From assembly GCA_963731585.1 (NCBI GenBank), contig CAVSWC010000003.1, positions 310,001-374,000 on the forward strand: DNA of 64,000 nt. The letters are read 5' to 3'. Both the position numbers and the translations under genes were made by a program. The notes beneath the pieces were generated by a model, which worked only from the letters and a program-made list of their open reading frames with translations, ran no database searches and had not been told where the DNA came from. Positions 55,131 through 63,682 of this stretch are shown piece after piece; within the stretch, counting starts at the first letter, position 1; every line of letters begins with the position of its first letter. The stretch is from CANKHA01 sp963731585 (lineage in GTDB: Bacteria; Pseudomonadota; Alphaproteobacteria; Rhizobiales; Xanthobacteraceae).

Positions 55131-55240
55131 TCATCCCGGACGGCAAGCTCGCGAGCCGATCCGGGACCCATCGGAAAGCCGGACTGGGGTCCCGGTTCTC
55201 CGTCCGATCAAGTCGGGGGTCGGCCGGGATGACAAGCAAC
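55131..55240. repeat. Palindromic repeat, GTCATCCCGG type
   Basis: TGTCATCCCGGACGGCAAGC opens and GGCCGGGATGACAAGC closes; the internal GGGACCC/GGGTCCC pair folds the middle. It belongs to a different family from the GTCATTCCGG units. Confidence 0.6.
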
Positions 55241-55261
55241 AGAGACAGGCATCGTGCCGCG

Positions 55262-55876
55262 CTACTGCCCCATCATGGGTTTCAGGCGATCGTAATTCTT
55301 CGCCACCAGCTCGGCGTTGCCGGGATATTGCAGCTTCGGAACCGACGTCGATGCCTGCTGCAAATTCTTCAGGATCTGCTGCTTCTGTTTCGCCGGAATC
55401 TTGTCATTGCCTTGCACCGCGGCGATCTCCCGTCTGATCAGCTCTTCGGGATCGTACTTCTTGCTCTGCGGATCGATGCCGCCAAACACCATGCCGATAT
55501 TGGCCCCGACGTCGCCGAACTCATCGAAGTCCTTGAAGCCGTTCTTCTTCGCGATGGCCTCCATCTGCGACATCATCTGCTTGGTGGGCTGGGTGTTGCC
55601 TTTCAGCTTGGCGGTGATCGGCGCGATTTCCTTATCCGTGGCGATAAAGGCGTCGATCTGTTTCTCCGTCAACTCGACCTGCTCGATCTGCATCTCCTCA
55701 GGCTCGGCCGGCTGCTGCGGCGCAGGCCGCTGCGCCTGCGGCCGATTCCCCTGCGCTTCGGCCGAAAGCATTGGCATGGCAAATGTCGCCGCGACAAACG
55801 CCGCCGCGGCGATCAGCCGCCTGAAAAAGGTGAAATCGGACCCGTCGAAACGGATCGTGTCATGCGGCGTCATCAT
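55262..55876 (-). CDS. Exported protein of unknown function, downstream of fdsA
   Basis: About 204 residues; a signal-like hydrophobic segment (FFRRLIAAAAFVAATFAMPM) follows a 17-residue polar N-terminus. Then come a Gln/Pro-rich linker (GNRPQAQRPAPQQPAEPEEM) and a helical domain (LTEKQIDAFIATDKEIAPIT, MSQMEAIAKKNGFKDFDEFG). The start at 55876 is five bases after the fdsA stop, so it may be the last gene of the fds operon. It is not FdsC or FdsD. Rhizobial homologues are annotated hypothetical. A periplasmic role is inferred. Confidence 0.6.
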   Translation of the reverse strand: MMTPHDTIRFDGSDFTFFRRLIAAAAFVAATFAMPMLSAEAQGNRPQAQRPAPQQPAEPEEMQIEQVELTEKQIDAFIATDKEIAPITAKLKGNTQPTKQMMSQMEAIAKKNGFKDFDEFGDVGANIGMVFGGIDPQSKKYDPEELIRREIAAVQGNDKIPAKQKQQILKNLQQASTSVPKLQYPGNAELVAKNYDRLKPMMGQ

Positions 55877-55880
55877 GCGT

Positions 55881-58790
55881 CTACTCCGCTGCTTCGCGCG
55901 GCATTTCCGCCGCCGGTTCGACTCGCGCCGCACAGTATTTGAATTCCGGAATCTTTCCAAACGAGTCGAGCGCGGGATTGGTCAGCAGATTTGCCGCCGC
56001 CTCGACATAAGCGAAGGGGATGAACACCACACCATCCGGGATGGAGTCATCCTGGCGGGCGGAAAGCTCCACGACGCCGCGGCGGGTGGAGACCCGCACC
56101 CTATCGCCCGGCCTGATGCCAAGTTTTGCAATGGTGCCGCGCGACAAACCGGCGACAGGGCCGGGCTCCAATGCATCCAGCACCGAGGCGCGGCGCGTCA
56201 TGGCCCCGGTGTGCCAATGCTCGAGCTGGCGGCCGGTCGTCAGAATGAAGGGATAATCCGCATCCGGCATCTCGTCCGGCTGGGTAAACTTGGTGGCGAC
56301 CAGCTTCGCCATGCCGTTGGGCCGCGGGAAACCCTTGTCGAACACCACGTCGCGGCCGGGCACGTCGGGCCCGTCCACCGGGTAAGTGACGGAATACTCG
56401 CGTTCGACGCGCTCCCACGAGATGTTGTCGAGCGCCGGCATCAGCGAAGCCATCTCGGTGAAGACCTCGCTGACATGCCGGTAATTCCACTTCAGCCCCA
56501 TGCGCTGCGCCAGATCCTGAATGATCCAGAGGTCCTGCCGCGCATCGCCCGGCAGCGGCAGCGCCTTGCGGCCCATCTGCACCTGGCGGTTGGTATTGGT
56601 CACCGTGCCGTCCTTCTCCGGCCAGGCGGAGGCCGGAAGAATGACGTCCGCATAGGAAGCGGTCTCGGTCAGGAAGATGTCCTGCACCACGAGATGCTCG
56701 AGATGCGCCAGCGCGGCGCGCGCATGATTGAGATCGGGGTCCGACATCGCGGGATTTTCGCCCATGATGTACATGCCCTTGATCTCGTCGGCATGCACCG
56801 CATCCATGATCTCCACCACGGTCTTGCCGCGCTGGGGATCGAGCGTGACGCCCCAGGCGGCTTCATACTTGGCGCGGATTTGCGGATCCTCCACCGACTT
56901 GTAATCCGGGAAGAACATCGGGATCAGGCCGGCGTCGGAAGCGCCCTGCACGTTGTTCTGTCCGCGCAGCGGATGCAGCCCGGTACCCGGCCGGCCGACC
57001 TGACCGCAGATCAGCGACAAGGCGATCAGGCAGCGCGCATTATCGGTGCCGTGGGTGTGTTGCGACACGCCCATGCCCCAGAAAATGATCGCGCTTTCGG
57101 CGCGGGCAAAAGTGCGCGCCACCTTGCGCAGCACATCCGGCTCGATGCCGCAGATCGGCGCCATCTCTTCCGGCGTGAAAGGCTTCACGCTGGCGGCCAG
57201 CTTGTCGAAGTCCTCGGTATAGGTCTGGACGTATTGCTGGTCGTACAGCTTCTCTTCGATGATGACGTTGAGGATGCCATTCAGCAGCGCCACGTCGGTA
57301 CCTGGCTTGAACTGCATCATCTGCCAGGCGTGACGCTTGAGCGCATGTCCGCGCGGATCCATCACGATCAGCTTGGCGCCGCGCTTGGCCGCCTGCTTGA
57401 AGAAGGTAGCGGCGACCGGGTGATTCTCGGTCGGATTGGCGCCGATGACGATGATGACGTCGGAATTCTTGCACTCGTTGAAGATCGCTGTCACCGCCGC
57501 CGAGCCGACGCCTTCCAGGAGCGCGGCGACTGACGAGGCGTGGCACAGCCGCGTGCAGTGATCGACATTGTTGCAGCCGAAGCCGGTGCGCACCAGCTTC
57601 TGGAACAGATAGGCCTCCTCGTTCGAGCCCTTGGCCGAGCCGAAGCCGGCCAGCGCGCGCGGCCCGTCGCGGTCGCGGATTTTGACCAGGCCCTTGGCGG
57701 CGCGCTCCATCGCCTCTTCCCAGGTGGCCTCGCGGAAATGCGTCCAGGGATTGGCCGGATCGACCAGATCGTCGGCATGCTTGGGCACGCCATCTTTGCG
57801 GACCATCGGCTTGGTCAGGCGCTGCGGGTTGGAGACATAATCAAATCCGAAGCGGCCTTTCACGCACAGCCGGTTCTCGTTGGCGGGGCCTTCGCGCCCG
57901 GTCACCGCGATCAGCTTGTCGTCCTTGATCTGGTAGGTGAGCTGGCAGCCGACGCCGCAATAAGGGCAGACGCTGTCGACCTTGCGGTCGGGGTATTCGG
58001 TGCGGACATTCTGCTCGTTGACCAGCGTCGCCGGCATCAGCGCGCCGGTCGGGCAGGCCTGCACGCATTCCCCGCAGGCGACGCAGGTGGAATTGCCCAT
58101 CGGGTCGTCGAAGTCGAACACGATCTTTTCGTGATGGCCGCGGCCGGCCATGCCGATGACGTCATTGACCTGCACTTCGCGGCAGGCGCGGACGCAGAGA
58201 TTGCAGTGGATGCAGGCGTCGAGATTGACCGCCATCGCCACATGGCTGCGGTCGGATGCCGGCTGCTTCGCGCGCTCGGGAAAGCGGCCGGTCGCGATGC
58301 CCATCTTGTCGGCCCAGCCCCAGAATTTCGAAATGGGATCGTGCGAGGTGGCGCGCTCGGGCTGATCGGAAACCAGCAGATCGAAGATCATCTTGCGCGC
58401 GGTTTTCGAGCGCTCGTTGGAGGCATTGACCTTCATGCCGGCGGCGGGCTTGCGGATGCAGCTCGCGGCCAAGACGCGCTCGCCCTCGATCTCGACCATG
58501 CAGGCGCGGCAATTGCCGTCGGCGCGGTAGCCCGGCTCCGGCGCGTAGCACAGATGCGGAATCTCCACGCCTTCCCGCTTGGCGACCTGCCAGATGGTCT
58601 CGCCCGCGCGCGCGACGACTTCGCGGCCGTCGAGGGTGAAGGCGATGGCCGGCGCGCCCTTTGCCTCGCCATCGACGGAATCCACCGGGCCCTTGTGCGA
58701 AACCGCGGGCTTGCCGCCGCCCTTGTTGTCGCCGCCCGCCGCGCCCTGCTTGTCGTGGCCGTAGCCGCCAGGTTTGTTTGTATCGGTCAT
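55881..58790 (-). CDS. fdsA: NAD-dependent formate dehydrogenase alpha subunit
   Basis: A 969-residue molybdenum enzyme that oxidises formate to CO2. N-terminal NuoG-like cluster region: GVEIPHLCYAPEPGYRADGN with CRACMVEIEG ([2Fe-2S]), CIHCNLCVRACREV and CVACGECVQACPTGAL ([4Fe-4S] pairs), then SVCPYCGVGCQLTYQIKDDK opening the molybdopterin domain. The active-site Cys with its following His is in VDHCTRLCHASSVAAL. The C-terminal dinucleotide-binding domain includes FILTTGRQLEHWHTGAMTRR. No frame break in 2.9 kb. Downstream of the fused fdsGB. Confidence 0.95.
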   Translation of the reverse strand: MTDTNKPGGYGHDKQGAAGGDNKGGGKPAVSHKGPVDSVDGEAKGAPAIAFTLDGREVVARAGETIWQVAKREGVEIPHLCYAPEPGYRADGNCRACMVEIEGERVLAASCIRKPAAGMKVNASNERSKTARKMIFDLLVSDQPERATSHDPISKFWGWADKMGIATGRFPERAKQPASDRSHVAMAVNLDACIHCNLCVRACREVQVNDVIGMAGRGHHEKIVFDFDDPMGNSTCVACGECVQACPTGALMPATLVNEQNVRTEYPDRKVDSVCPYCGVGCQLTYQIKDDKLIAVTGREGPANENRLCVKGRFGFDYVSNPQRLTKPMVRKDGVPKHADDLVDPANPWTHFREATWEEAMERAAKGLVKIRDRDGPRALAGFGSAKGSNEEAYLFQKLVRTGFGCNNVDHCTRLCHASSVAALLEGVGSAAVTAIFNECKNSDVIIVIGANPTENHPVAATFFKQAAKRGAKLIVMDPRGHALKRHAWQMMQFKPGTDVALLNGILNVIIEEKLYDQQYVQTYTEDFDKLAASVKPFTPEEMAPICGIEPDVLRKVARTFARAESAIIFWGMGVSQHTHGTDNARCLIALSLICGQVGRPGTGLHPLRGQNNVQGASDAGLIPMFFPDYKSVEDPQIRAKYEAAWGVTLDPQRGKTVVEIMDAVHADEIKGMYIMGENPAMSDPDLNHARAALAHLEHLVVQDIFLTETASYADVILPASAWPEKDGTVTNTNRQVQMGRKALPLPGDARQDLWIIQDLAQRMGLKWNYRHVSEVFTEMASLMPALDNISWERVEREYSVTYPVDGPDVPGRDVVFDKGFPRPNGMAKLVATKFTQPDEMPDADYPFILTTGRQLEHWHTGAMTRRASVLDALEPGPVAGLSRGTIAKLGIRPGDRVRVSTRRGVVELSARQDDSIPDGVVFIPFAYVEAAANLLTNPALDSFGKIPEFKYCAARVEPAAEMPREAAE

Positions 58791-58799
58791 CGACGTGAC

Positions 58800-58895
58800 T
58801 TTCTTTCGTCGCCCCCGCGAAGGCGGGGGCCCATACGCCCTGCCCTATCGATCGCGCTGGGATTATGGGTCCCCGCCTTCGCGGGGACGACAAAT
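58800..58895. repeat. Palindromic repeat, CGCCCCCGCGAAGGCGGGGG type
   Basis: CCCCCGCGAAGGCGGGGGCC on one side and GGGTCCCCGCCTTCGCGGGG on the other, separated by about 40 bp; it fills the gap between fdsGB and fdsA. A related unit lies at 63585-63672. Confidence 0.65.
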
Positions 58896-58920
58896 AGATA
58901 TGTATGCGTGACGGTTAGCA

Positions 58921-60635
58921 TCACCACTTCCCCATCGGCTTGCTCAGGTCCTCGGGAAAATATTTGAGCACGCAAAGCAGCGGATTGGGCGCCGCTTGGC
59001 CAAGCCCGCAGATCGAGGCGTCGCGCATGGCGGTGGAAAGCTCGGTCAGCAGCGCCGCATCCCACGGCCCCTGTTCCATCAGTTTCACCGCCTTCTCGGT
59101 GCCGACGCGGCAGGGCGTGCATTGCCCGCAACTCTCGTCCTCAAAGAAACGCATGAGGTTGATCGCGGTTGCCTTCATGTCGTCCTGCTCGGAGAGGACG
59201 ACCACCGCATGCGAGCCGATGAAGCAGCCGTATTGTTCCAGCGTGCCGAAATCGAGCGGAATGTCCGCCATCGAGGCCGGCAGGATGCCGCCCGAGGCGC
59301 CGCCCGGCAGATAAGCCTTGAAGCTGTGGCCGTCCGCCATGCCGCCGCAGAATTCGTCGATCAGTTCGCGCGCGGTGATGCCGGCGGGGGCGAGCTTCAC
59401 GCCGGGATTCTTCACCCGGCCGGAAACCGAGAAGCTGCGGAAACCCTTGCGCTCGTGCCGGCCCTGCGAGGTGAACCAGGCCGCGCCCTTCTCGATGATG
59501 TCGCGCAGCCAATACATGGTCTCGACATTCTGCTCGAGCGTCGGGCGGCCGAATAAACCGACCTGCGCGAGGTAGGGCGGGCGATGGCGCGGCAATCCGC
59601 GCTTGCCTTCGATCGATTCGATCATCGCGGATTCTTCACCGCAGATGTAAGCGCCCGCCCCGCGCCGCAGATGCAACTTGCTGTGCGGCGAGAGGCCGGC
59701 CTGCTCGACCTTGGCCAGCTCGTCCAGCAGCATCAGCCGCAGCTCGGGATATTCGTCGCGGATGTAGATATAGGTCTCGACCGCCTCGACCACCCAGGCG
59801 GCGATCAGCATGCCTTCGATGAAACGGTGCGGATCGAGGCGCGAGATAATGCCGGTCCTTGAAGGTCCCGGGCTCGCCCTCGTCGGCATTGACCGCGAAC
59901 AGGCGCGGGGCGGGCTCGTTGCGCACCAGCGTCCATTTGCGGCCGGTGGGAAAGCCCGCGCCGCCAAGGCCGCGCAAACCGGAATCGTCCACCGCCTTGA
60001 TGATCTCTTCGCGCGTGCGGCTGCCGTCGAGGCAGGATTTCAGCAGCGCGTAGCCGCCCGCGGCGCGGTACTGCTCGAAGGTCTTGCGCCGGATGCAACG
60101 CATGCGCATGCGGCTTGTTCTTGACGGCGGCAGCGACGTTCTCGGCATTCGCCTGGAAGGTCTGCACGTGACCGACGGCACAGACCGGGGCGCGGTCGCA
60201 GGCGCCCATGCAGGGCGCGCGCAAGACGCGCACGCCGGCACCCAGTTTCCCCGGCAGCTCGGCCAGCAGCTTTTCGGCGCCCGCCATCGCACAAGACAGC
60301 GAGTTGCAAACGCGCACGGTGACTGCGGGCGGCGACAACTCACCTTCCTTCACCACATCGAAATGCGCATAGAAGGTCGCGACCTCATAGACCTCGGCCA
60401 GCGCCAATTTCATCTCGGCGGCGAGCGCGGCGAGATGCGCGGCGGAAAGACAGCCATAGGCGTCCTGAATGAGATGCAGATGCTCGATCAACAGATCGCG
60501 CCGGCGCGGCTTGTCGCCGAGCAGCGCGCACACTTCCTCGAGCGCCTGCGGATCGACCTGCCGGCCTTTCGGAGTGCGCCGCGGCCTGCGGTTCGGCTGC
60601 CCAGAGCTACGCGGGGGAGGCGTCTGAATATTCAT
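58921..60635 (-). CDS. fdsGB: NAD-dependent formate dehydrogenase, fused gamma (NuoE-like) and beta (NuoF-like) subunit (two +1 frame breaks)
   Basis: A protein of about 570 residues that carries electrons from FdsA to NAD+. The first part is NuoE/FdsG-like: CNSLSC and CMGAC bind a [2Fe-2S] cluster. It continues in frame into NuoF/FdsB: GLRGLGGAGFPTGRKW (FMN), AYICGEESAMIESIEGKRGL (NAD/FMN) and ESCGQCTPCRVGTEKAVK with a further Cys (SICGLGQAA) for [4Fe-4S]. Breaks at 60086 (extra C) and 59839 (extra C) restore the frame. Without the first, gamma and beta would be separate fragments with no stop, so one chain is the simplest reading. Start ATG 60635. Confidence 0.85.
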
Positions 60636-60700
60636 CGCAATCTCCAAGCTCAAAATCGGCCTCAGGCGGCTTTCAGACAATCCCCCAAAGTCCATGGGGT

Positions 60701-60719
60701 CGATAGATGGCTTCTATCG
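60701..60719. promoter_or_regulatory. LysR-type operator between fdsGB and its divergent regulator
   Basis: CGATAGA-TGGCT-TCTATCG: perfect 7-bp arms, 5-bp spacer, containing the T-N11-A core. It lies 66 bp upstream of the fdsGB start and 81 bp upstream of the LysR gene, where a divergent LysR regulator is expected to bind. Confidence 0.72.
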
Positions 60720-60799
60720 ACGAGAGGGGCATTGCTGATTATTATTGGCGTAAGCTCCACGGGCCTTAGGCGTAAGCAATTGGGATGATTGGATAAACC

Positions 60800-61696
60800 A
60801 TGATCGACCGGCTGGACTTCATCCTGGCGCTCGCCCGGGAGCGGCATTTTGGCCGGGCCGCCGAAGCCTGCGGCGTGACGCAGCCCACGCTCTCGGCGGG
60901 CGTGAAACAGCTCGAAGGACAGATGGGCGTGCTGCTGGTGAACCGCGGCTCGCGCTTTCAGGGTTTCACCCCGGAGGGCGAGCGCGTGCTGCAATGGGCG
61001 CGCCGCATCGTCGGCGACACCCGCGCCATGCGGGAGGAGATCAATTCGCTGCGCCACGGACTCACCGGCCGGCTGCGGATCGCGGCGATCCCCACGGCGC
61101 TGGCGATGGTGGCCGCACTCACCACGCCCTATCGCGAGCGGCACCCGAACGTGCAATTCACCATCTGGTCCCGCACCTCGATCGAAATACTGGAACTGCT
61201 CGACAACCTCGAGATCGATGCCGGCATCACGTATCTCGGCAACGAGCCGGTGGGGCGGGTGAACACCGTGCCGCTCTACCGCGAGCGCTACCGCTTGCTT
61301 ACTTCCGCCGACGCGCCGCTCGGCAACCGCGAGACCGTCACCTGGGCGGAGGTGGCGCAGGTGCCGCTCTGTTTGCTCACCCCCGACATGCAGAACCGGC
61401 GCATCATCGACCGATTGCTCAAAAGCGCGGGCGGGGAATCGCGGCCCACGCTGGAATCGGATTCGATGATCCTGCTGTTCTCCCACGTGCGCACCGGCCG
61501 CTGGGCGAGCGTGATGCCGGCGAAGCTGGCCGAAACGCTCGGGCTCACCGACACCATCCGCGCAATTCCGATCCTGGAGCCGGAAGCGGTGCAGACCATC
61601 GGGCTGGTTGTGCCCGCGCGCGAGCCGATGATGCCCGCTACCGCCGCATTGGTGGCGGAAGCCAAACGCGTCGCGCCGGAGCTGGAGGCGGCGTGA
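60800..61696 (+). CDS. LysR-family regulator, probably of formate dehydrogenase
   Basis: A 298-residue regulator with an N-terminal winged helix (FGRAAEACGVTQPTLSAGVK) and the periplasmic-binding-fold effector domain (LRIAAIPTALAMVAALTTPY, IEILELLDNLEIDAGITYL). It is divergent from fdsGB with the operator between. LysR proteins of this kind next to fds operons (FdsR) respond to formate, but no ligand can be read from sequence. Intact. Confidence 0.85.
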   Translation: MIDRLDFILALARERHFGRAAEACGVTQPTLSAGVKQLEGQMGVLLVNRGSRFQGFTPEGERVLQWARRIVGDTRAMREEINSLRHGLTGRLRIAAIPTALAMVAALTTPYRERHPNVQFTIWSRTSIEILELLDNLEIDAGITYLGNEPVGRVNTVPLYRERYRLLTSADAPLGNRETVTWAEVAQVPLCLLTPDMQNRRIIDRLLKSAGGESRPTLESDSMILLFSHVRTGRWASVMPAKLAETLGLTDTIRAIPILEPEAVQTIGLVVPAREPMMPATAALVAEAKRVAPELEAA

Positions 61697-61721
61697 AAAT
61701 CATCCGCAAATCTAAATCCGT

Positions 61722-61799
61722 CATCCTGAGGTGGCCGCGCATGATCTCGGGTTTCGCCCGAGATCGACGCTCGCTACGCTCGCTCCTCAGGATGACGGA
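61722..61799. repeat. Palindromic repeat, GTCATCCTGAGG type
   Basis: GTCATCCTGAGGTGGCCGCG opens and CTCCTCAGGATGAC closes; the centre ATCTCGGGTTTCGCCCGAGAT is an almost perfect hairpin. It lies between the LysR gene and fhs, whose 3' ends face each other, and could act as a bidirectional stop. Confidence 0.75.
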
Positions 61800-61828
61800 T
61801 TGAGGATAGCGAAAAATACATCGCTGCC

Positions 61829-63526
61829 TTAGAACAGCCCGACGATCTTGCCGTCCGCGCCGACGTCGATCGAGTCGGCCGACGGCACCTTGGGCAGACC
61901 CGGCATGGTCATGATCTCACCGCAGACCGCGACCACGAATTCCGCGCCGGCGGAAAGCCGCACCTCGCGCACATTCATGATGTGATTGCTGGGCGCGCCC
62001 TTCAGATCCGGGTTGGTCGAGAATGAATACTGCGTCTTGGCGATGCACACCGGCAGCTTGCGGAACCCCATCTCCTCCCAGGTCTTGAGCTGATCCTTCA
62101 CCGCCTTATCGGCGGTGACCTCGCTGGCGCGGTAGATTTCCTTGGCGATGGTGCAGATCTTGTCGAACAGCGACTGATCGTCGGGATAGAGCAGCTTCAC
62201 CTTGCCCTTGTTGCCGTCGATGGTCTTCACCACCGCGCGCGCGACGTCCGCTGCGCCCTCGCCGCCCATGGCCCAGTGATCGGCCATCAAGGCCTCGACG
62301 CCGAGCTTCTGACAGGCGTCCCGCACCAGCTTGATCTCCGCCTCGCTGTCGGCGGAGAAGCGGTTGATCGAGACCACCGCCGGCAGGCCGAACTTCTTCA
62401 CATTCTCCACATGGCGCGCCAGATTGGCCATGCCGATTTCCAGTGCTTTGAGGTCTTCTTTCTTCAGTTCGTCCTTCTTGACCCCGCCGTGCATCTTCAA
62501 CGCGCGGATGGTGGCGACGATGACCACGCAATCGGGCGAGAGCCCGGCCTTGCGGCATTTGATGTCGATGAATTTCTCCGCGCCGAGGTCGGCGCCGAAG
62601 CCGGCTTCGGTCACGACATAATCCGCGAGCTTCAGCGCCGTCGTGGTGGCGACCACCGAATTGCAGCCATGCGCGATATTGGCGAAGGGGCCGCCATGGA
62701 TGAAGGCAGGCGTGCCCTCCAGCGTCTGCACCAGATTGGGCGCGATCGCTTCCTTCAGCAGCGCCGTCATGGCGCCATGCGCCTTCAGGTCGCGCGCACG
62801 CACGGGTTTGCGTTCCCGCGTATAGCCGACGATGATGTTGCCGAGCCGCTCCTTCAGGTCGTCAAGATCCTTGGCCAGGCAAAAGATCGCCATCACTTCC
62901 GAAGCAACGGTGATGTCGAAGCCGGTCTCGCGCGGAAATCCGTTGGCGACGCCGCCGAGCGAGCAGACGATCTCGCGCAGTGCGCGATCGTTCATATCCA
63001 TGACGCGCCGCCAGACCACGCGGCGGCTGTCGATGCCGAGCGCATTGCCCCAGTAGATGTGATTGTCGACCAGCGCAGAAAGCAGGTTATGCGCCGAGGT
63101 GATGGCGTGGAAGTCGCCGGTGAAGTGCAGATTGATATCCTCCATCGGCACCACCTGGGCATAGCCGCCGCCGGCCGCGCCGCCCTTCATGCCGAAGGAC
63201 GGGCCGAGCGAGGGCTCGCGCAGGCAAAGCATCGCCTTCTTGCCGATGTGATTGAGCGCGTCGGTGAGACCGACGGTGGTGGTGGTCTTGCCTTCGCCCG
63301 CCGGTGTCGGCGTGATCGCGGTGACCAAAATCAGCTTGCCGTCCTTCTTGCTCTGGAGCGACTTGACCAAATCCATCGACACCTTGGCTTTGTAGTGCCC
63401 GTAAGGTTCGAGATTTTCCGCCGCGATGCCGAGCTTTTCCTTGGCGATGTCGAGAATGCGCCGCTTTTCCGCGGACTGGGAAATTTCGATGTCGGACTTC
63501 GGTGATTGGTGCTGCGAGGCGGGCAT
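61829..63526 (-). CDS. fhs: Formate-tetrahydrofolate ligase
   Basis: A 565-residue ATP-dependent enzyme making 10-formyl-THF from formate. ITPTPAGEGKTTTTVGLTDA is the ATP-binding loop (about residue 60), REPSLGPSFGMKGGAAGGGY the family signature, GVANGFPRETGFDITVASEV and FGLPAVVSINRFSADSEAEI further hallmarks, ending with EVRLSAGAEFVVAVCGEIMT. No frame break. ATG 63526 is preferred over the GTG at 63538 (no SD in either case). Next to the formate dehydrogenase module, which gives it a clear C1 role. Confidence 0.95.
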   Translation of the reverse strand: MPASQHQSPKSDIEISQSAEKRRILDIAKEKLGIAAENLEPYGHYKAKVSMDLVKSLQSKKDGKLILVTAITPTPAGEGKTTTTVGLTDALNHIGKKAMLCLREPSLGPSFGMKGGAAGGGYAQVVPMEDINLHFTGDFHAITSAHNLLSALVDNHIYWGNALGIDSRRVVWRRVMDMNDRALREIVCSLGGVANGFPRETGFDITVASEVMAIFCLAKDLDDLKERLGNIIVGYTRERKPVRARDLKAHGAMTALLKEAIAPNLVQTLEGTPAFIHGGPFANIAHGCNSVVATTTALKLADYVVTEAGFGADLGAEKFIDIKCRKAGLSPDCVVIVATIRALKMHGGVKKDELKKEDLKALEIGMANLARHVENVKKFGLPAVVSINRFSADSEAEIKLVRDACQKLGVEALMADHWAMGGEGAADVARAVVKTIDGNKGKVKLLYPDDQSLFDKICTIAKEIYRASEVTADKAVKDQLKTWEEMGFRKLPVCIAKTQYSFSTNPDLKGAPSNHIMNVREVRLSAGAEFVVAVCGEIMTMPGLPKVPSADSIDVGADGKIVGLF

Positions 63527-63584
63527 GGGATGGTCCACTGGTGAGGTAATTCAGGTTTGGAATGATCGCGCGGCATACTCGGCG

Positions 63585-63672
63585 TCGTTCCCGCGAAAGC
63601 GGGAATCCATAGCCACCGGCCGATTTGTATCTCTCTGACGGAGGTTATGGGTCCCCGCCCGCGCGCGGACGA
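63585..63672. repeat. Palindromic repeat between fhs and the formyltransferase gene
   Basis: CGTTCCCGCGAAAGCGGGAATCC on one side and GGGTCCCCGCCCGCGCGCGGACGAC on the other. It resembles the 58800-58895 unit in its CCGCGAAAGCGGG arm. Confidence 0.55.
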
Positions 63673-63682
63673 CAGAAAGAGT

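Noticed and set aside
55262..55876. fdsD or fdsC at the end of the formate dehydrogenase operon
   Set aside because: The protein is exported, has a Gln/Pro linker and no FdsC/FdhD or FdsD features.
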